Assembly: GCA_022606425.2 (NCBI GenBank)
Contig: JAHDVF020000727.1
Span: 992,001 to 1,056,000, forward strand
Direction of reading: 5' to 3'
Source: Lepidostoma basale
Lineage: Eukaryota; Arthropoda; Insecta; Trichoptera; Lepidostomatidae
Length of the DNA: 64,000 nt
Positions 1-11,156 of the stretch are shown one piece after another. The translations under genes and the position numbers were made by a program. The notes beneath the pieces were generated by a model. The model was not told where the DNA came from and ran no database searches. It worked only from the letters and a program-made list of their open reading frames with translations. The first letter of the stretch is position 1. Every line of letters begins with the position of its first letter.

Positions 1-687
1 CTGGTTATTTCAGTAAAAAGTCAATTTAGTAAATATGTTTTTGCATCCAGCACATATAAAAGTAAAATATTACTTGACCACTAGTTATCTGGATGGGAAG
101 AGGGGAAAATTATTCCTAAAATTGTTTATTTAACATAGTGATAATATTAAGATCTAATGGCACAAATATTGAAAGTCTCAGAAAGAGTGGTACAATTTTT
201 AAAGCTAATAAATAATGAAATAAAATTAAATCACAGGTGAAAAAATATGAAAATTTACAAACGTGCAACTACTTTATAATAATCACTAGTATTTGGTATA
301 ATTTTACCATAAGGTACTTGCATAAAAAGTCTTTAGAATTAGTACGATAGACATATAAACTAGACCCTCTATGAAGTAAATGTATTTTAGTCCAAAATTT
401 CATATAAAGAAATGTGTATATTAGGGACAAAACTTGCAATTTCTACTATTTGGGGGGATGTTTTTATTGAATTCTCTGTATTTAGAGTTCAGATATTCAG
501 TTATTATTCTAAGCACAAAAATATATTTTAAACGTAAATTTATGATTTCACTAAAATATACAATTCCTTTTAATTCACATTGGAATGTAAGGCTGCCATA
601 GAAAGATTATAAATTAAGCAAGGTATAAAAAGTGTACATCAAAACCAACATAATAATATGTTGAGAAATCACCATATTTTTTAAATA
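1..687. other. No gene seen; AT-rich intergenic
   Basis: No conserved reading frame, RNA gene or repeat was recognised. The stretch is AT-rich with scattered short T and A runs. It lies downstream of PGAP3 and ends at the TA target site of a deleted mariner. Confidence 0.5.
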
Positions 688-1132
688 TTAGGGGTACAAG
701 TTCTCGCTGTTTTTTCTTTAAATTTGAAAAAACTGATAAAGAATATCTTAATCAAAGTATTGTCCATCGCTAGCTATTATTTTCCGCCATCTTTCGGTCA
801 ATTTTTGAAATCCGTATTGGAAGAATGATGGTCTTTTGATTTAATCCAGTCATCGACCCATTTTTTGGTATCGTCATAATAAAACAAATGTTGATCAGCC
901 AAGTCGCGTGTCATCAATGGAAACAAGTGGTAGTCAAAAAGAGAATAAGGCGGGTGAGGTAGAATCTTCCATTTGAGCGTTTCCAAATAATTTTTGACAA
1001 CTCTTGCAACATGGGGTCGGGCATTTTGAGGTTAAAGGTTTAGCTTTAAAATAAATTTGGTATTGCCATATGTGTACGTAAAAAATTACAATTTCAATAA
1101 GGAAAACAGTGAGAACTTATTTGTACCCCCAA
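688..1132 (-). mobile_element. Internally deleted mariner with TA duplication
   Basis: A 445-bp element flanked by TA on both sides. Its ends are inverted repeats, starting TTAGGGGTACAAG on the left and ending TTGTACCCCCAA on the right. The minus strand (986-798) still encodes the tail of a mariner transposase: a HPPYS..DYHLF motif around the third catalytic Asp, then LADQH and KKWVDDWI, ending in a premature stop. Three residues that normally sit between YSP and DYH are missing. Length and content show a non-autonomous deletion derivative that only an active source elsewhere could move. Confidence 0.8.
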
Positions 1133-1389
1133 TACAATTAAGAATTTAGAAAGATAATTTTTTAACTGATAATTTGTCAATGTTCCTGAAATTTCGATCA
1201 TGTCTGATGATAAGAACTATCAACTGTTAAAGGCACAACCGAACAGTTATTAATAAATAAAAAAGGTTTTGATATACACAAAATATACTTTGAATATATA
1301 ATATCAACGAAATCCACAAAATGACTAAATATATGACAAATACGATAATTTATTGTACTATTTTGAAAGATACATAAGCAAAAACCACT

Positions 1390-4300
1390 TCACTCTACTC
1401 GCTTCTTTAAGTATCTGCAATCATCAATAATGAACCTGAAAAAATATAATAAATTAACATCCCATATATATTTTTTTAATATTTCAGCATTTACCATTTA
1501 ATGGTACCTAAATGCTGAAATATTAAAATAGACATTTAAAACAAGATATTGTTAGGTGGTGGAGGTAACGGTGAAGACATTGATTTGCACACGTGAAAAG
1601 AATGGATTCGTCTAGACTCCCTCACATTGTATTGCATGGCTAACCCCAAAGTTGACGACCCTCGGGCAAATCACCAAAACGATTAATCAACAGCTGGGAA
1701 TTGAATTTGCAAGAGGCCAATCCCTCTTGAGAAACAGGCCAGGGGGTCTACACAGGGAGATTTAAATATTGATTACCTATAGAACAGGAACGGCAAAGGG
1801 GCGGTGGACAGATGCCAGATAGCGTGCGCATCCCAAAGCTGGAACTTAGGTGGAAAGTCGCTCAATTCCAGCAGCAGGCTGGCTCCCGCGAGCAGCACAT
1901 AGGCCAGACACCGCCACACATACCTGCGGCCCCGCCACAGCTGTACACAGCACCATACCACCCAGCCACTACCACCCAGAATACCTATCATTAAAAATAA
2001 AATTAGTTAGTTTCAGAAGAACAAGTGAAAACAGCAGCTAGGATATGCCATTAAAATACCCGGGTGATAAAAAAAGAGTATTCAAGACAGGACTGGACAT
2101 AGCACAACTAGTAGGAAGAGTGGCAATATGTAAAGTCTTTCTGAAGGGTCTCATCGCTAAAGATAAGTTTTCAATGAAAATAAGGGTCAGTTTCCAACTG
2201 CTCCAGAGCCCATTCAGCGAACACACGTCGTTGTCTATGGTCGTTTACCTTCAGCTACTGGGTCAGTTGAATTTTGTACGGGTGCAGGCCCGAGTCACGA
2301 TGCGAAATTCGCCAAATTGTGAGATCAGAAAATAAACTTTTTCCATCAGTTCAATTTAGATTAAAAAGTCTCTAAATAAATAAAATCACCATGAGTTTAT
2401 TGCATCATAAAATAGTTTTTAAGTCAATTAATAGTTTCTAAGTCCACACTGAATTATCCTGAAAACATAATGTAGGTAACGTAGCAAGAATATTATCTTC
2501 TTTTAAGATAAATAATTTAATTTTCTTCTAAGATAATAATGAAACAAAACAATTTTTTTTAACAACTACTTCTGTAGTTACAAACTCTGTTCTACTGGTA
2601 AGTTCCCAGTCTGTCGATGTCAGCCAGCCTGATGATACCGGTCATAGTGAAGTAATGACAAAAGTGGAAGTTATTATTAAATTTTTTTATTTAATTATCA
2701 ATTTATTTTATTTTCATTTGAAAATAATATGTGTAGTTTATAAAACAAGAATTAACTTACCAGCAACAATATTAGCTTTCATGTTGTAACCATAATCAAT
2801 CTGTCCTGAGAATAGATAGAATACGTGGTTTGTGTAATATGACATGCAAAGGCATGAAAATGTAATACCCCATTTTCTGGATTTTCCTTGTAATACCCTG
2901 AAAATAGTAGGATTATTTATTATATAACTGAATCAGAGCAAAACAGAGAAGAACGTGAATAATACTAATAAACTAGAATGAGAAATTCATTTGACCAAGT
3001 AATTTAAAATTATTTTTTATACATACAAATAAAAGATTTCAGCAGAAAATTTTGTGTAGAAAAAATGTTTATAATAATGAAGCATTAATCAAATAACTTG
3101 GTTAGTATTATATATAAAATGTGTAGATAAAAAAACATGCTTAAGATATTTTGAATATGAATCATATTAATTAACTGACTAAGAAAAATATTTTAATATA
3201 TACAAGTTATAATAATATATAGAAAGTATATTACGGTATCACTTTATAAAACATTGAAAAGGCATTTGACTATTAATTAGCCATTATGCTAATGATAAAA
3301 AAATACAAGTTTATTAGTTTTTAGAAGTTCATTGTAAATAATGAAAATAAAAGTGAATAAATAATAAAAAATTCTGTCAAATATTAATAAGAAAAAAGAG
3401 TTTTAGAATAACATATAAATCAAACATTTTCACAAACCTCATTCCAAAGCAATAGAATGTGACAACAACCATTGAAAATGCACAAGCATAATCCATAAAC
3501 TCGGTAAACCACACATCTCTAGTATGGAAAATTATTGACCAGATCCAGGTGTTTACACATATCTATAACAAATAAATTGTACATAATAAGGATAGATACT
3601 AAGCATAGATGTTCAAGAGTTTTTTTCTTGAAAGACATTTAAATGGTAATAAAATTCAACGAACACCAAGAAACAAAAGGCACATCTAAGACCAATATGT
3701 ATTGGATATTAGAAAATATTAACCCCGATTAAGGCATGCGGCTTGCCTCATTTGCATCTACTAATATTTGAATATAATATTTGAATTTCTACATATTCTT
3801 GTTCCACACAACACTCTACATTTCCATCTAGCAATTGAGGCACACGAGCCGTCACTAGTTAAAAAAAATATTATATGATTTAGGGCTAGTTAAAAAAATA
3901 CTTTGATATTTAGTCGATGGTTAATCTGCTTCGATTATGGCCAGCTTATTAGATACATTTTGAGTTTAACAAAAAAAATCTTCTTCTTCTTCTGATTATA
4001 GATCTTGCGATCTGTTTATGCAGGATATCAACTTTCTTCCTGTGATGAAGACGAGTAGCCTTCTCTCCATCTCTTTGGTGGTCATCCTGGTGGTCGACGG
4101 CCCTCTGAAGTCTCATAGCATCACGATATTAGGAAATCTTGCTGGATCCATTCTCTCCATATGGTCCCTCCAGAATGGTCTTCTTTGCCTACTCCATCTC
4201 ACTATGTCTTCAATTTTGCAGGATTTGCGAATATTTTCATTGGGTATCCTATCTATAAGGGTTCTCCCCACAATAGGTCGCAATGTTCTCATTTCTGCTA

Positions 4301-5906
4301 CTCTTAAGAGATGTTTGGTTCTGACAGTGTCTGCTCTTGCTTCGATTCCGTGTGTCATTATGGTCCTGATGCATGTTTTATAAATTCTAGCTTTGCTTTC
4401 TACTAGCATATGCTTATTGTCCCAGAGAGTGTCCCTTAGACATCCGGAGATAACTGCAGCTTTATCAGTCTGTTTTTAAACTTCATTTTATAGATCGCTG
4501 CAACTAGATATCTCCACACCCAGATATCTGAACTTCGTGACCTGTTCTGGGTTTATCGTCTACAACCAATTTGCATCTGAGAGGCTGTCTGGATATTGTT
4601 AGACATTTTGTTTTTGCGATGGATCGTCATATTTTACTTCTCATTAAAAAAATCTTAAATAAATAAAAATATGACTACATAGTCAGGTGAGTATTTATAT
4701 GATGGGTGATGGTCAATCATTTATTCTATGTAATAATAAAATATATTATGAAATATCATATTAAGCTTTTAAATTTGTTACAAACTTATTTTTATCTAGG
4801 TTTATAAATAAACAAAATATTTAAAAAATGTTTATAAGTATTTCCTGTATTCTGTTTTGCAATAGATAACTTTAAAAAATACCGTTTTTGTTCAAATTTT
4901 AAAAAGCATGTAATAAAGGGTTATAAGAATAATTTGAATATTACATATTTGTAAAAAAATATTTAGAATAATTCCTAAGAAACAGCTAACCATATTTTTA
5001 TAATCCTTGAAGATGCTTATGTCAGATCTGAACAAGTTAATAAAATGAAAGAACTCACCAAGAAGAAAACTTGCCAAAGCCAAAACATGGGATGTGAGAT
5101 TGCCACATGTTTCCTCAATGTAACATGATTGACGATGTGTGCCAAGAGGTTGAGAAATGATCCAAGTACTGAACCTAGCTCTTGGATTCCAAAAACTCGA
5201 ACAAATGGCCACTGTAAAAAAATATATATGTAAATGCATATCTAAGTGAACAAATTACAATAAAAAAACAATTAATTTGAGGTTTGTTCACATTATCTTA
5301 CTTTCCCAAAAAACTGTGGTATCTCCCATTTTCGTTCCTGGAATGCCCCCACAGTTTTCCACATACACTGATATTGGCATTCATCATTACATTCCCAGAG
5401 TAAAACCTTGTTGATAACTGATTGGATATCATTATTTTCTGATTTATATGAGTCTCCATCTAAAAATATATTGAATGTATATTACAACACCTAACAAAAC
5501 TAGGTTTTAGTTTCTATTATAAAAAACTATAGAAATAATTCTCTAAAATCATCATGTACAACAAATAACAATATTTTTTGTTCAATTCAACGAGGGTTAA
5601 TATAAGAGTTGTGATAGAGGGTTAGCTTTAAATTTAAATGCAACTAAATTGCAAATTGTTAAATTATCGGATATAAAACTATAAATATTTAAAAAAATAT
5701 ATGCGGAAAGTATATTTAAACAAGCTTATGCAAAAATAAATTACACTTTCCGTTTTTAACAAACCTGGTGTGCAATTAAAACTCCGGCATTTTTCCCAGC
5801 ATTTATTAAAAAATGGAGATTTATCTCCAACCGATGCTTCAACATTAGCAGCAAAAAAAGTAATGATAGCAATAATAATACTGAAGCATATTTCGTACAC
5901 TTTCAT
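1390..5906 (-). CDS. PGAP3: PGAP3, GPI-anchor fatty-acid remodelling hydrolase
   Basis: Seven coding exons on the minus strand: 5906-5765, 5459-5302, 5211-5059, 3562-3438, 2897-2761, 1984-1777 and 1435-1390. They join in frame into about 322 residues (human PGAP3 has 320). The family (PER1/PGAP3, CREST superfamily) acts in the ER/Golgi membrane and removes the sn-2 acyl chain of GPI anchors. Seen here: an N-terminal hydrophobic signal, a Cys-rich lumenal part (CWEKC, ECNDECQYQC), several membrane segments, and the CREST residues S160, H164 (FHTRD), D175 (FMDYAC), H292 and H296 (DAHAIWH). The last exon has only 14 codons plus the stop (FIIDDCRYLKKRVE) and starts at acceptor TTTCAG. Without it, the GTAA donor of exon 6 makes an in-frame TAA. 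An alternative in-frame ATG at 5924 would add six residues. Introns hold LINE and hammerhead-like repeat fragments. Confidence 0.93.
1476..1526. repeat. Perfect-arm hairpin in the last PGAP3 intron
   Basis: The arm TTAATATTTCAGCATTTACC is followed by a 3-nt loop and its near-perfect reverse complement, with a small asymmetry (CCTA) in the right arm. It sits about 40 bp upstream of the terminal PGAP3 exon and could fold in the pre-mRNA next to the acceptor. Confidence 0.7.
2560..2690 (+). repeat. Diverged hammerhead-like repeat (family P1)
   Basis: Contains CAGTCTGTCGATG, then CAGCCAGCCTG, CCGGTC and AAAGTGGAAGT. These are the landmarks of the family best preserved at 35540-35690. The GAAAC box is lost, so this copy is decayed. 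It lies in a PGAP3 intron. Confidence 0.55.
4018..4640 (-). mobile_element. LINE 3' fragment (RIYKT-type tail)
   Basis: On the minus strand, 4409-4113 reads as the C-terminal tail of a non-LTR reverse transcriptase ORF: KARIYKTCIRTIMTHGIE, VAEMRTLRPIVG, WRDHMERMD. The homologous copy at 62490-62935 shares RIYKTC, VAEMRTLR and the WGRQRRRYW region. It is 5'-truncated and lies in the PGAP3 intron between exons 3 and 4. Confidence 0.75.
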
Positions 5907-5924
5907 GTTAAGTTTAATAGACAT

Positions 5925-6231
5925 TTACAGAAAATAAATTTAACTTTGACGCCTTGTTTTGACATAAAATTTTTGACACACAGGTTATGTGTGTTTACAC
6001 CCAATTCGTTTTGGATTGCCGGTATGTCTTGTCGGTAGATACTAAAATTATTTACTGTTTTATTAATTAGATAATTATTTAATAAAATATCATTGGTTTG
6101 TATTACAAATCGAATAGACATATTACTGATGTAATCTTCATTAAGTTGTTATTTTTCCCCCGAAGTAACATTTTTTAATAATTGATAATAACCATTAAAT
6201 AATATTTTCAGTAAGTTTATAACACTTCGTC
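5925..6231. promoter_or_regulatory. Upstream region of PGAP3
   Basis: Lies between the PGAP3 start and a LINE fragment. It should hold the PGAP3 promoter and 5' UTR by position, but no core promoter element stands out. Confidence 0.3.
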
Positions 6232-6480
6232 TTCTATGCCCCTACAGCCCACTCGCCTCCAACTTCTCCGGTCTTTCGCTGCGACCCTCCAATTCTGTAT
6301 TTGCACCAGCTGGGTTGCATTCCTCTCAACTTCGTCCTCTCATCGAGGATTTGGTCTGACTACCTTTCTTCTTCACCTGGGTGTCTTTTTACGATCATTT
6401 TAGGTGCTCAAGATGATAACATTATTTGTACATATCCGGCTCACCTCAGTCTGTTCAGTTTTGTCAGAGAGTCAGAAAAT
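6232..6480 (-). mobile_element. LINE 3' tail fragment (antisense)
   Basis: The plus strand carries CT-rich text with landmarks shared with 45125-45385 and 58795-59065: CCTCCAACT, CACCTGGGTG, ATTTTAGGTGCTC, CTCAGTCTGTTCAG. Read on the minus strand it is the C-terminal tail region of a non-LTR element. No intact frame remains. Confidence 0.55.
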
Positions 6481-7736
6481 ATATAAATCGGGTGGTAGTA
6501 TAGAATATAAAATGCTTGGCTTCTGATCTAGGGTACTTGGGCTCGAGCCTGGACACAACCAGATTCCTTCTTCATAATAATGATCTATTTAATGCTCATA
6601 TTGAAGATTGTAAAATAAATTCTAGTATCATTGGTTTAAATCTTTGGTGTTAGTCTTTAAAAATAAAATTACAGCAGCTCTGCGGAATTAACTGTCAATG
6701 TCATGTTTCGCATCCATATGCCACCATCTAATAATTGTTATATATGATGAGTTATTTATCATGTCTATATAAATATTAAACAAAGCTTTTATTTTCTATG
6801 AGATAAAATTAACATTTCTCCCAAGAATTTGTGATTAGCGAAATTTGCAAGAGAGTGTATAATACTTGTATATAATATTTTTATCGATTAATAGTTTGTA
6901 CAATTTTGTACAAACTATTGTACAATTTTCGTATTCTTATCAGTACATATTGTATACACTGTACAATTTTCGTATTCTTATCAGTACATATTCCGTTTGT
7001 GATGGTTAATATAAAATGGAATATATTTATTTTTTAGAATTCATTTCAACCAGATAATTTTTTTTAAACGTAACAAATTTATTAAAAGTATATTCGTTTG
7101 GATGCAACTAAAACATATACGATCATCTCTTGAATATTCCAAGATTTTCTTTTTAAACGATTTGTTTCAATACCAGAGGTGTATAAAATTAATTAATAGA
7201 ACATTAAGACATAAGAAAAAAAAGTGCATAAAACTAACAAAATATATATACACGATATTCTCTCTCCAGCTGATAAAATAATTTTGGATTTCTGGCAATA
7301 CCAAGAACAAGTGAGAGATTTTTATTTGTGTGAGGTTGTTTTAGAAAATTTCGAGCCATTTCCCATATTTTTTTCCAATTAGTATTTTAGAGTCTTATTA
7401 AATATTCTCTGTTTCAACGTGTACGTATTTTAGTAAATGATTACCCGTTGATTATCGATTTTCAGTTATTACAATATAGTTATGGAAGGACAAAACATTT
7501 CAAATGACAGTACTTCAATAATTTTCACAATCTCGATATTTCTTCGTAACTTATGATGTTCAATAATAAATTTGGTGAATTTTGTCTGAAATACCATTGG
7601 AACTCTTTGTCTGCAAATATACGTCAATGTTTCATGGATAACATGGTGAATGCGTGTTAGTTAATTCTATTTTGCAAGACTTTACTAATGGTGCTTTCAG
7701 TAAGAAGCTACTGATTTATGTTCTGGTAACAGTGAC
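6481..7736. other. Intergenic region upstream of sina; short tandem duplication
   Basis: AT-rich with no conserved frame. A 33-bp segment beginning TGTACAATTTTCGTATTC occurs twice at a 41-bp period (6919-6992). The sequence before the SIAH ATG (TTCTGGTAACAG) looks like a 3' splice site, so a non-coding first exon may lie in this region. I could not place it. Confidence 0.4.
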
Positions 7737-8585
7737 ATGAGCACGAATACTAAACGCCGCGGAGGAGCAAGCGGTTCAGGGTGTACTGTATCTGGTATAT
7801 CTGGAATAGTCAACGTTCCATCAACAATGTCTGCCGACCTCGCCGCTCTTTTCGAGTGTCCGGTCTGTTTCGACTATGTACTGCCTCCTATTCTACAATG
7901 CCAAAGCGGCCACCTGGTCTGCTCCAGCTGCCGTCCGAAGTTGACATGCTGCCCGACATGCCGAGGTCCCCTGGGCAACATAAGGAATCTGGCTATGGAG
8001 AAGGTAGCGAGTAATGTTATGTTCCCGTGCAAGCATTCGGCCACTGGGTGCACAGTGACCTTGGTCCACACGGAAAAGGCAGAGCACGAGGAGATCTGCG
8101 AATTCAGGCCCTACTCCTGTCCCTGCCCCGGTGCCTCCTGCAAGTGGCAGGGGAGTCTGGACCAGGTCATGCCTCATCTCATGATGTCCCACAAGAGTAT
8201 AACCACCCTGCAAGGAGAAGATATTGTGTTCCTGGCAACAGACATTAATTTACCCGGTGCGGTAGATTGGGTCATGATGCAATCTTGTTTTAACCACCAT
8301 TTCATGTTGGTTCTCGAGAAACAAGAGAAGTTTGATGGCCACCAGCAATTCTTTGCTATTGTACAATTAATAGGATCAAGAAAACAAGCGGAGAATTTTG
8401 CTTATCGATTGGAGCTGAATGGCCACCGGCGGAGGCTGACGTGGGAGGCCATGCCGCGCTCCATTCACGAAGGAGTGTCCTCGGCCATCATGAACTCCGA
8501 CTGCCTGGTGTTCGACACTTCTCTGGCTCAACTGTTTGCTGACAACGGCAATCTAGGCATCAATGTTACCATCTCTGTGGTCTGA
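7737..8585 (+). CDS. sina: SIAH/seven-in-absentia RING E3 ubiquitin ligase
   Basis: Intact intronless frame of 282 residues, the same length as vertebrate SIAH1. It transfers ubiquitin from E2 enzymes to substrates for proteasomal decay. Order of domains: a short variable N-terminus (1-35); a RING with C41, C44, C55, H59, C62, C65, C72 and C75; two SIAH-type zinc fingers (about 98-155, with [24 protein letters not shown] and HLMMSH); then the dimeric substrate-binding domain (about 155-282) ending VTISVV. The ATG at 7737 is the first Met in frame, and an acceptor-like AG lies 3 bp before it. The coding region is clearly richer in GC than its flanks. A pogo-type element begins 183 bp past the stop, probably in or near the 3' UTR. 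Confidence 0.96.
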   Translation: MSTNTKRRGGASGSGCTVSGISGIVNVPSTMSADLAALFECPVCFDYVLPPILQCQSGHLVCSSCRPKLTCCPTCRGPLGNIRNLAMEKVASNVMFPCKHSATGCTVTLVHTEKAEHEEICEFRPYSCPCPGASCKWQGSLDQVMPHLMMSHKSITTLQGEDIVFLATDINLPGAVDWVMMQSCFNHHFMLVLEKQEKFDGHQQFFAIVQLIGSRKQAENFAYRLELNGHRRRLTWEAMPRSIHEGVSSAIMNSDCLVFDTSLAQLFADNGNLGINVTISVV

Positions 8586-8767
8586 GTTACCCTGTGTTTC
8601 CAGTGTGCGAATTTAAACAGTACTGTTATTGGACTGATCTAAAGTATATAGTCACGTAAGGTTAATTATGATAAGTTTAAGAATGAATCCAAAGTTTCCA
8701 TTATATTGTAATGAAGTATGTTTTTGTAAATATTTATTTTGATTTTTGCACTTTAAAATGTGCAATA

Positions 8768-9427
8768 CAGTAGAAGCTGGATAATTGGAACCTGGTTAAT
8801 TGGCAAAACTATAATTGGCAGAAAAGTTCCGGTCCCACCCCCTTGGAGCACTAAAACCCCTTTAATTGAAAAAAAAACCTTTTTAATTGAATTTCACATT
8901 CTGGCATAAACCTTTGTATTTGGAGAGCACTGCCTTCTCAATCTCTGTAAACTGACAACTCCTCAGTATTTGTTCTGTACTCATCGAAGGTGGTCCATTT
9001 TAGATTGCAATGTTTCACAAACGTAAATATAACAGCCTTGATTTGAGCTCGAAACTAAAACTAAACCCACAATTTGACGCCAGTAAATCTCACGAAGAGT
9101 TGTGCAACATTTTTAGTATGTGAAACAGGCCCACATAACTGATATTTTTTCAAGCCACAATAATTAAATGTATTGTTTGTATGCGTATGCACGTATGTAC
9201 AATTACAATTTACTTATTAAACTTTTATAAATATTTTATTGATTGTTTTATGCATCAATCCATGAATTGTTTTTATTGCTTTTCTGTATATGTGGTTACA
9301 AAACCTGGTTAAAAAACCAAAACACAATCTTGACCTGCATACATGAAAAACTGGATAGTTGGAAAACTTGGTTAATTGACCAACGTAGGCCTGGTCCCTT
9401 GGAATGCCAATTATCCAGGTTCCACTG
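8768..9427 (+). mobile_element. pogo/Tigger-type element, deletion derivative
   Basis: A 660-bp element flanked by TA. The left end starts CAGTAGAAGCTGGATAATTG and the right end finishes CCAGGTTCCACTG, inverted repeats of the pogo/Tigger kind. At 9010-9123 an ATG-started fragment reads MFHKRKYNSLDLSSKLKLN..EELCNIFSM and stops. That matches the N-terminal CENP-B/HTH region of Tigger and jerky transposases. The catalytic domain is deleted. It lies 183 bp downstream of sina. Confidence 0.8.
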
Positions 9428-9935
9428 TATTTTGATTAGTTTTGTTTGGAACAGGAAATGTTTTGTCTATTTTTATGATCTCTCTTTAGAAGAAGTGTTC
9501 CAGCAAGAATACTATAATTAAATTCCCGTACCAACTGACTTTTGTCATTTTGGATGATAATGTATTTTTAAGGCCTGTTAGCCCAAATAATGGAAAAAAT
9601 ATATTATTACTTATAGAACATACATATTTTTAAATGTCACAAAAATCTTTTAGACTTCTCGAAATAAAAGTCTCAATTTAATGTGTGCATCCTGTTCTTC
9701 TTCACCCACTTTTCCCAACACATGCTGTTCTTACTTCAGTACTTCACGAGGTGGTAAGTCTATTCATGTTTTCGGATGATTTTAGATTCCATTGACTTGT
9801 GAGGTGTGTATGAAAAATCTGTTAAATATTTTATTAAATTATTTTCACATCTCTTTGGTCTAAAACCATAAAAATACATAGATATATTTTATGAATGATA
9901 AATCAAGAACTTAAAAATAAATTGTTAAAGTCAAG
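9428..9935. other. Intergenic, possible sina 3' end
   Basis: No gene is seen. An AATAAA lies near 9663 and could serve as a polyadenylation signal if the sina transcript reads through the pogo element. This is not demonstrable here. Confidence 0.3.
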
Positions 9936-10158
9936 AATGTTAAAAAAGTGTATGTCAACGATGTAAATGGAACTAGAAATAGAGGAAGACCGAGGAAAAT
10001 GTGGCACGATCAAATAACTCAAATATTGAGTGTCAGCCACGTGAGGAGTCAAGAGAAATCGACGTGTGTGCATGACACGATGTATGAATGTTGAGGAAGC
10101 GAGAGAAATATGTCGGGAAAGAAAAGTGTGGCAGTCCAGTCAAATGGTTAGTTAGTTA
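9936..10158 (+). mobile_element. GTTA-tail LINE fragment (L1 family)
   Basis: Reads VKKVYVNDVNG, GRPRK, WHDQI.QIL, then CMNVEEAREIC, and ends ATGGTTAGTTAGTT. The final AYP-GDGV part before the tail is deleted. Confidence 0.75.
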
Positions 10159-10159
10159 A

Positions 10160-11156
10160 AGTCAAGTTTTGTAACTATTTTCTGTTTAAAAAAAACTATT
10201 TTCTTATTTCTAAAAAAACTGAAATATTAAATAATTCTTTAAGACACAATTTCCATTTATATTGTTTATTTATTTATATGTTGAGGTGAAATTGCAGTCA
10301 AAATCTTGATAAATTGTATATGCTGTTTTTTCGTCAGAAGTTAATTGTAACAATACATTTGAATAAACTCTGAGAGACAATGGCAGTGCTGAAACCGGTT
10401 GAAACAATGAAGAAATGGGTAAAATGAAACTATTTTCATCTTGCTCTTTTCAATACTCTTTTGCCATGCTAGAGTGGAAAACTTGCATTTTTATTTACTG
10501 AGTTTTGTTTACACCGTGATGTTATCAGATATTTATGAAAGTTTATTTTTATGTGGAAAAAACTTGATTTGTTACATGTTAAAATATTTTTATAAATCTC
10601 AAAATGAACTGAAATAATAGTTCCTTATTGTGATGGTCTCGGGTCTTACCTAGTATTGAATTAATTTCTTGTATCTTGATTTTATATTATTTAAGGTTTA
10701 TGGAGTTTGTTTATGAGTGACATATCAGTTTTTTTTACATGGGAGTTTATTCATACATAAACACAAAATAATTTTGTTCAGTTTTATCTTTATTCCAGGA
10801 TTAATAAATTTTAGGATTAATTTTTTATATATTGTTAGAAAAAAAACAAATGGAGAATGCTCGTGTGATGGATATTATATTGTTTGGAGAAGTTAACAAT
10901 TTGTATGATTCTGATTTTTCAAAGTTAATTTGAATGATTTACTGTTACACTGCAGTACTAATTGATGAAGTAATTATCTGTTTAAAACACTCCATGAAAA
11001 TTAATAATATATAACATGTCTTTAAAATAATATTCATAAAAATTCAATAACAATTATTTAAAATTATTTGATTTTAACATTTTCTAATGAACTTTATTTA
11101 CACTAGAATATCAAAATTTTAAAATCCGCAACACACTTCAATGGAGTAAGTAAAAT
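10160..11156. other. Intergenic between sina and Rabex-5
   Basis: AT-rich with no gene. Around 10365-10420 it holds CTGAGAGACAATGGCAGTGC then TGAAACCGGTTGAAAC, a weak relative of the hammerhead-like motifs described elsewhere. Confidence 0.4.

Noticed and set aside
4892..5239. A 115-residue membrane-like minus-strand frame
   Set aside because: Out of frame with the PGAP3 exon 5211-5059, which has splice signals and family conservation.
7874..8248. Extra frames within the SIAH gene on both strands
   Set aside because: Overlap an intact, conserved RING/SIAH frame; composition effect of a GC-rich exon.
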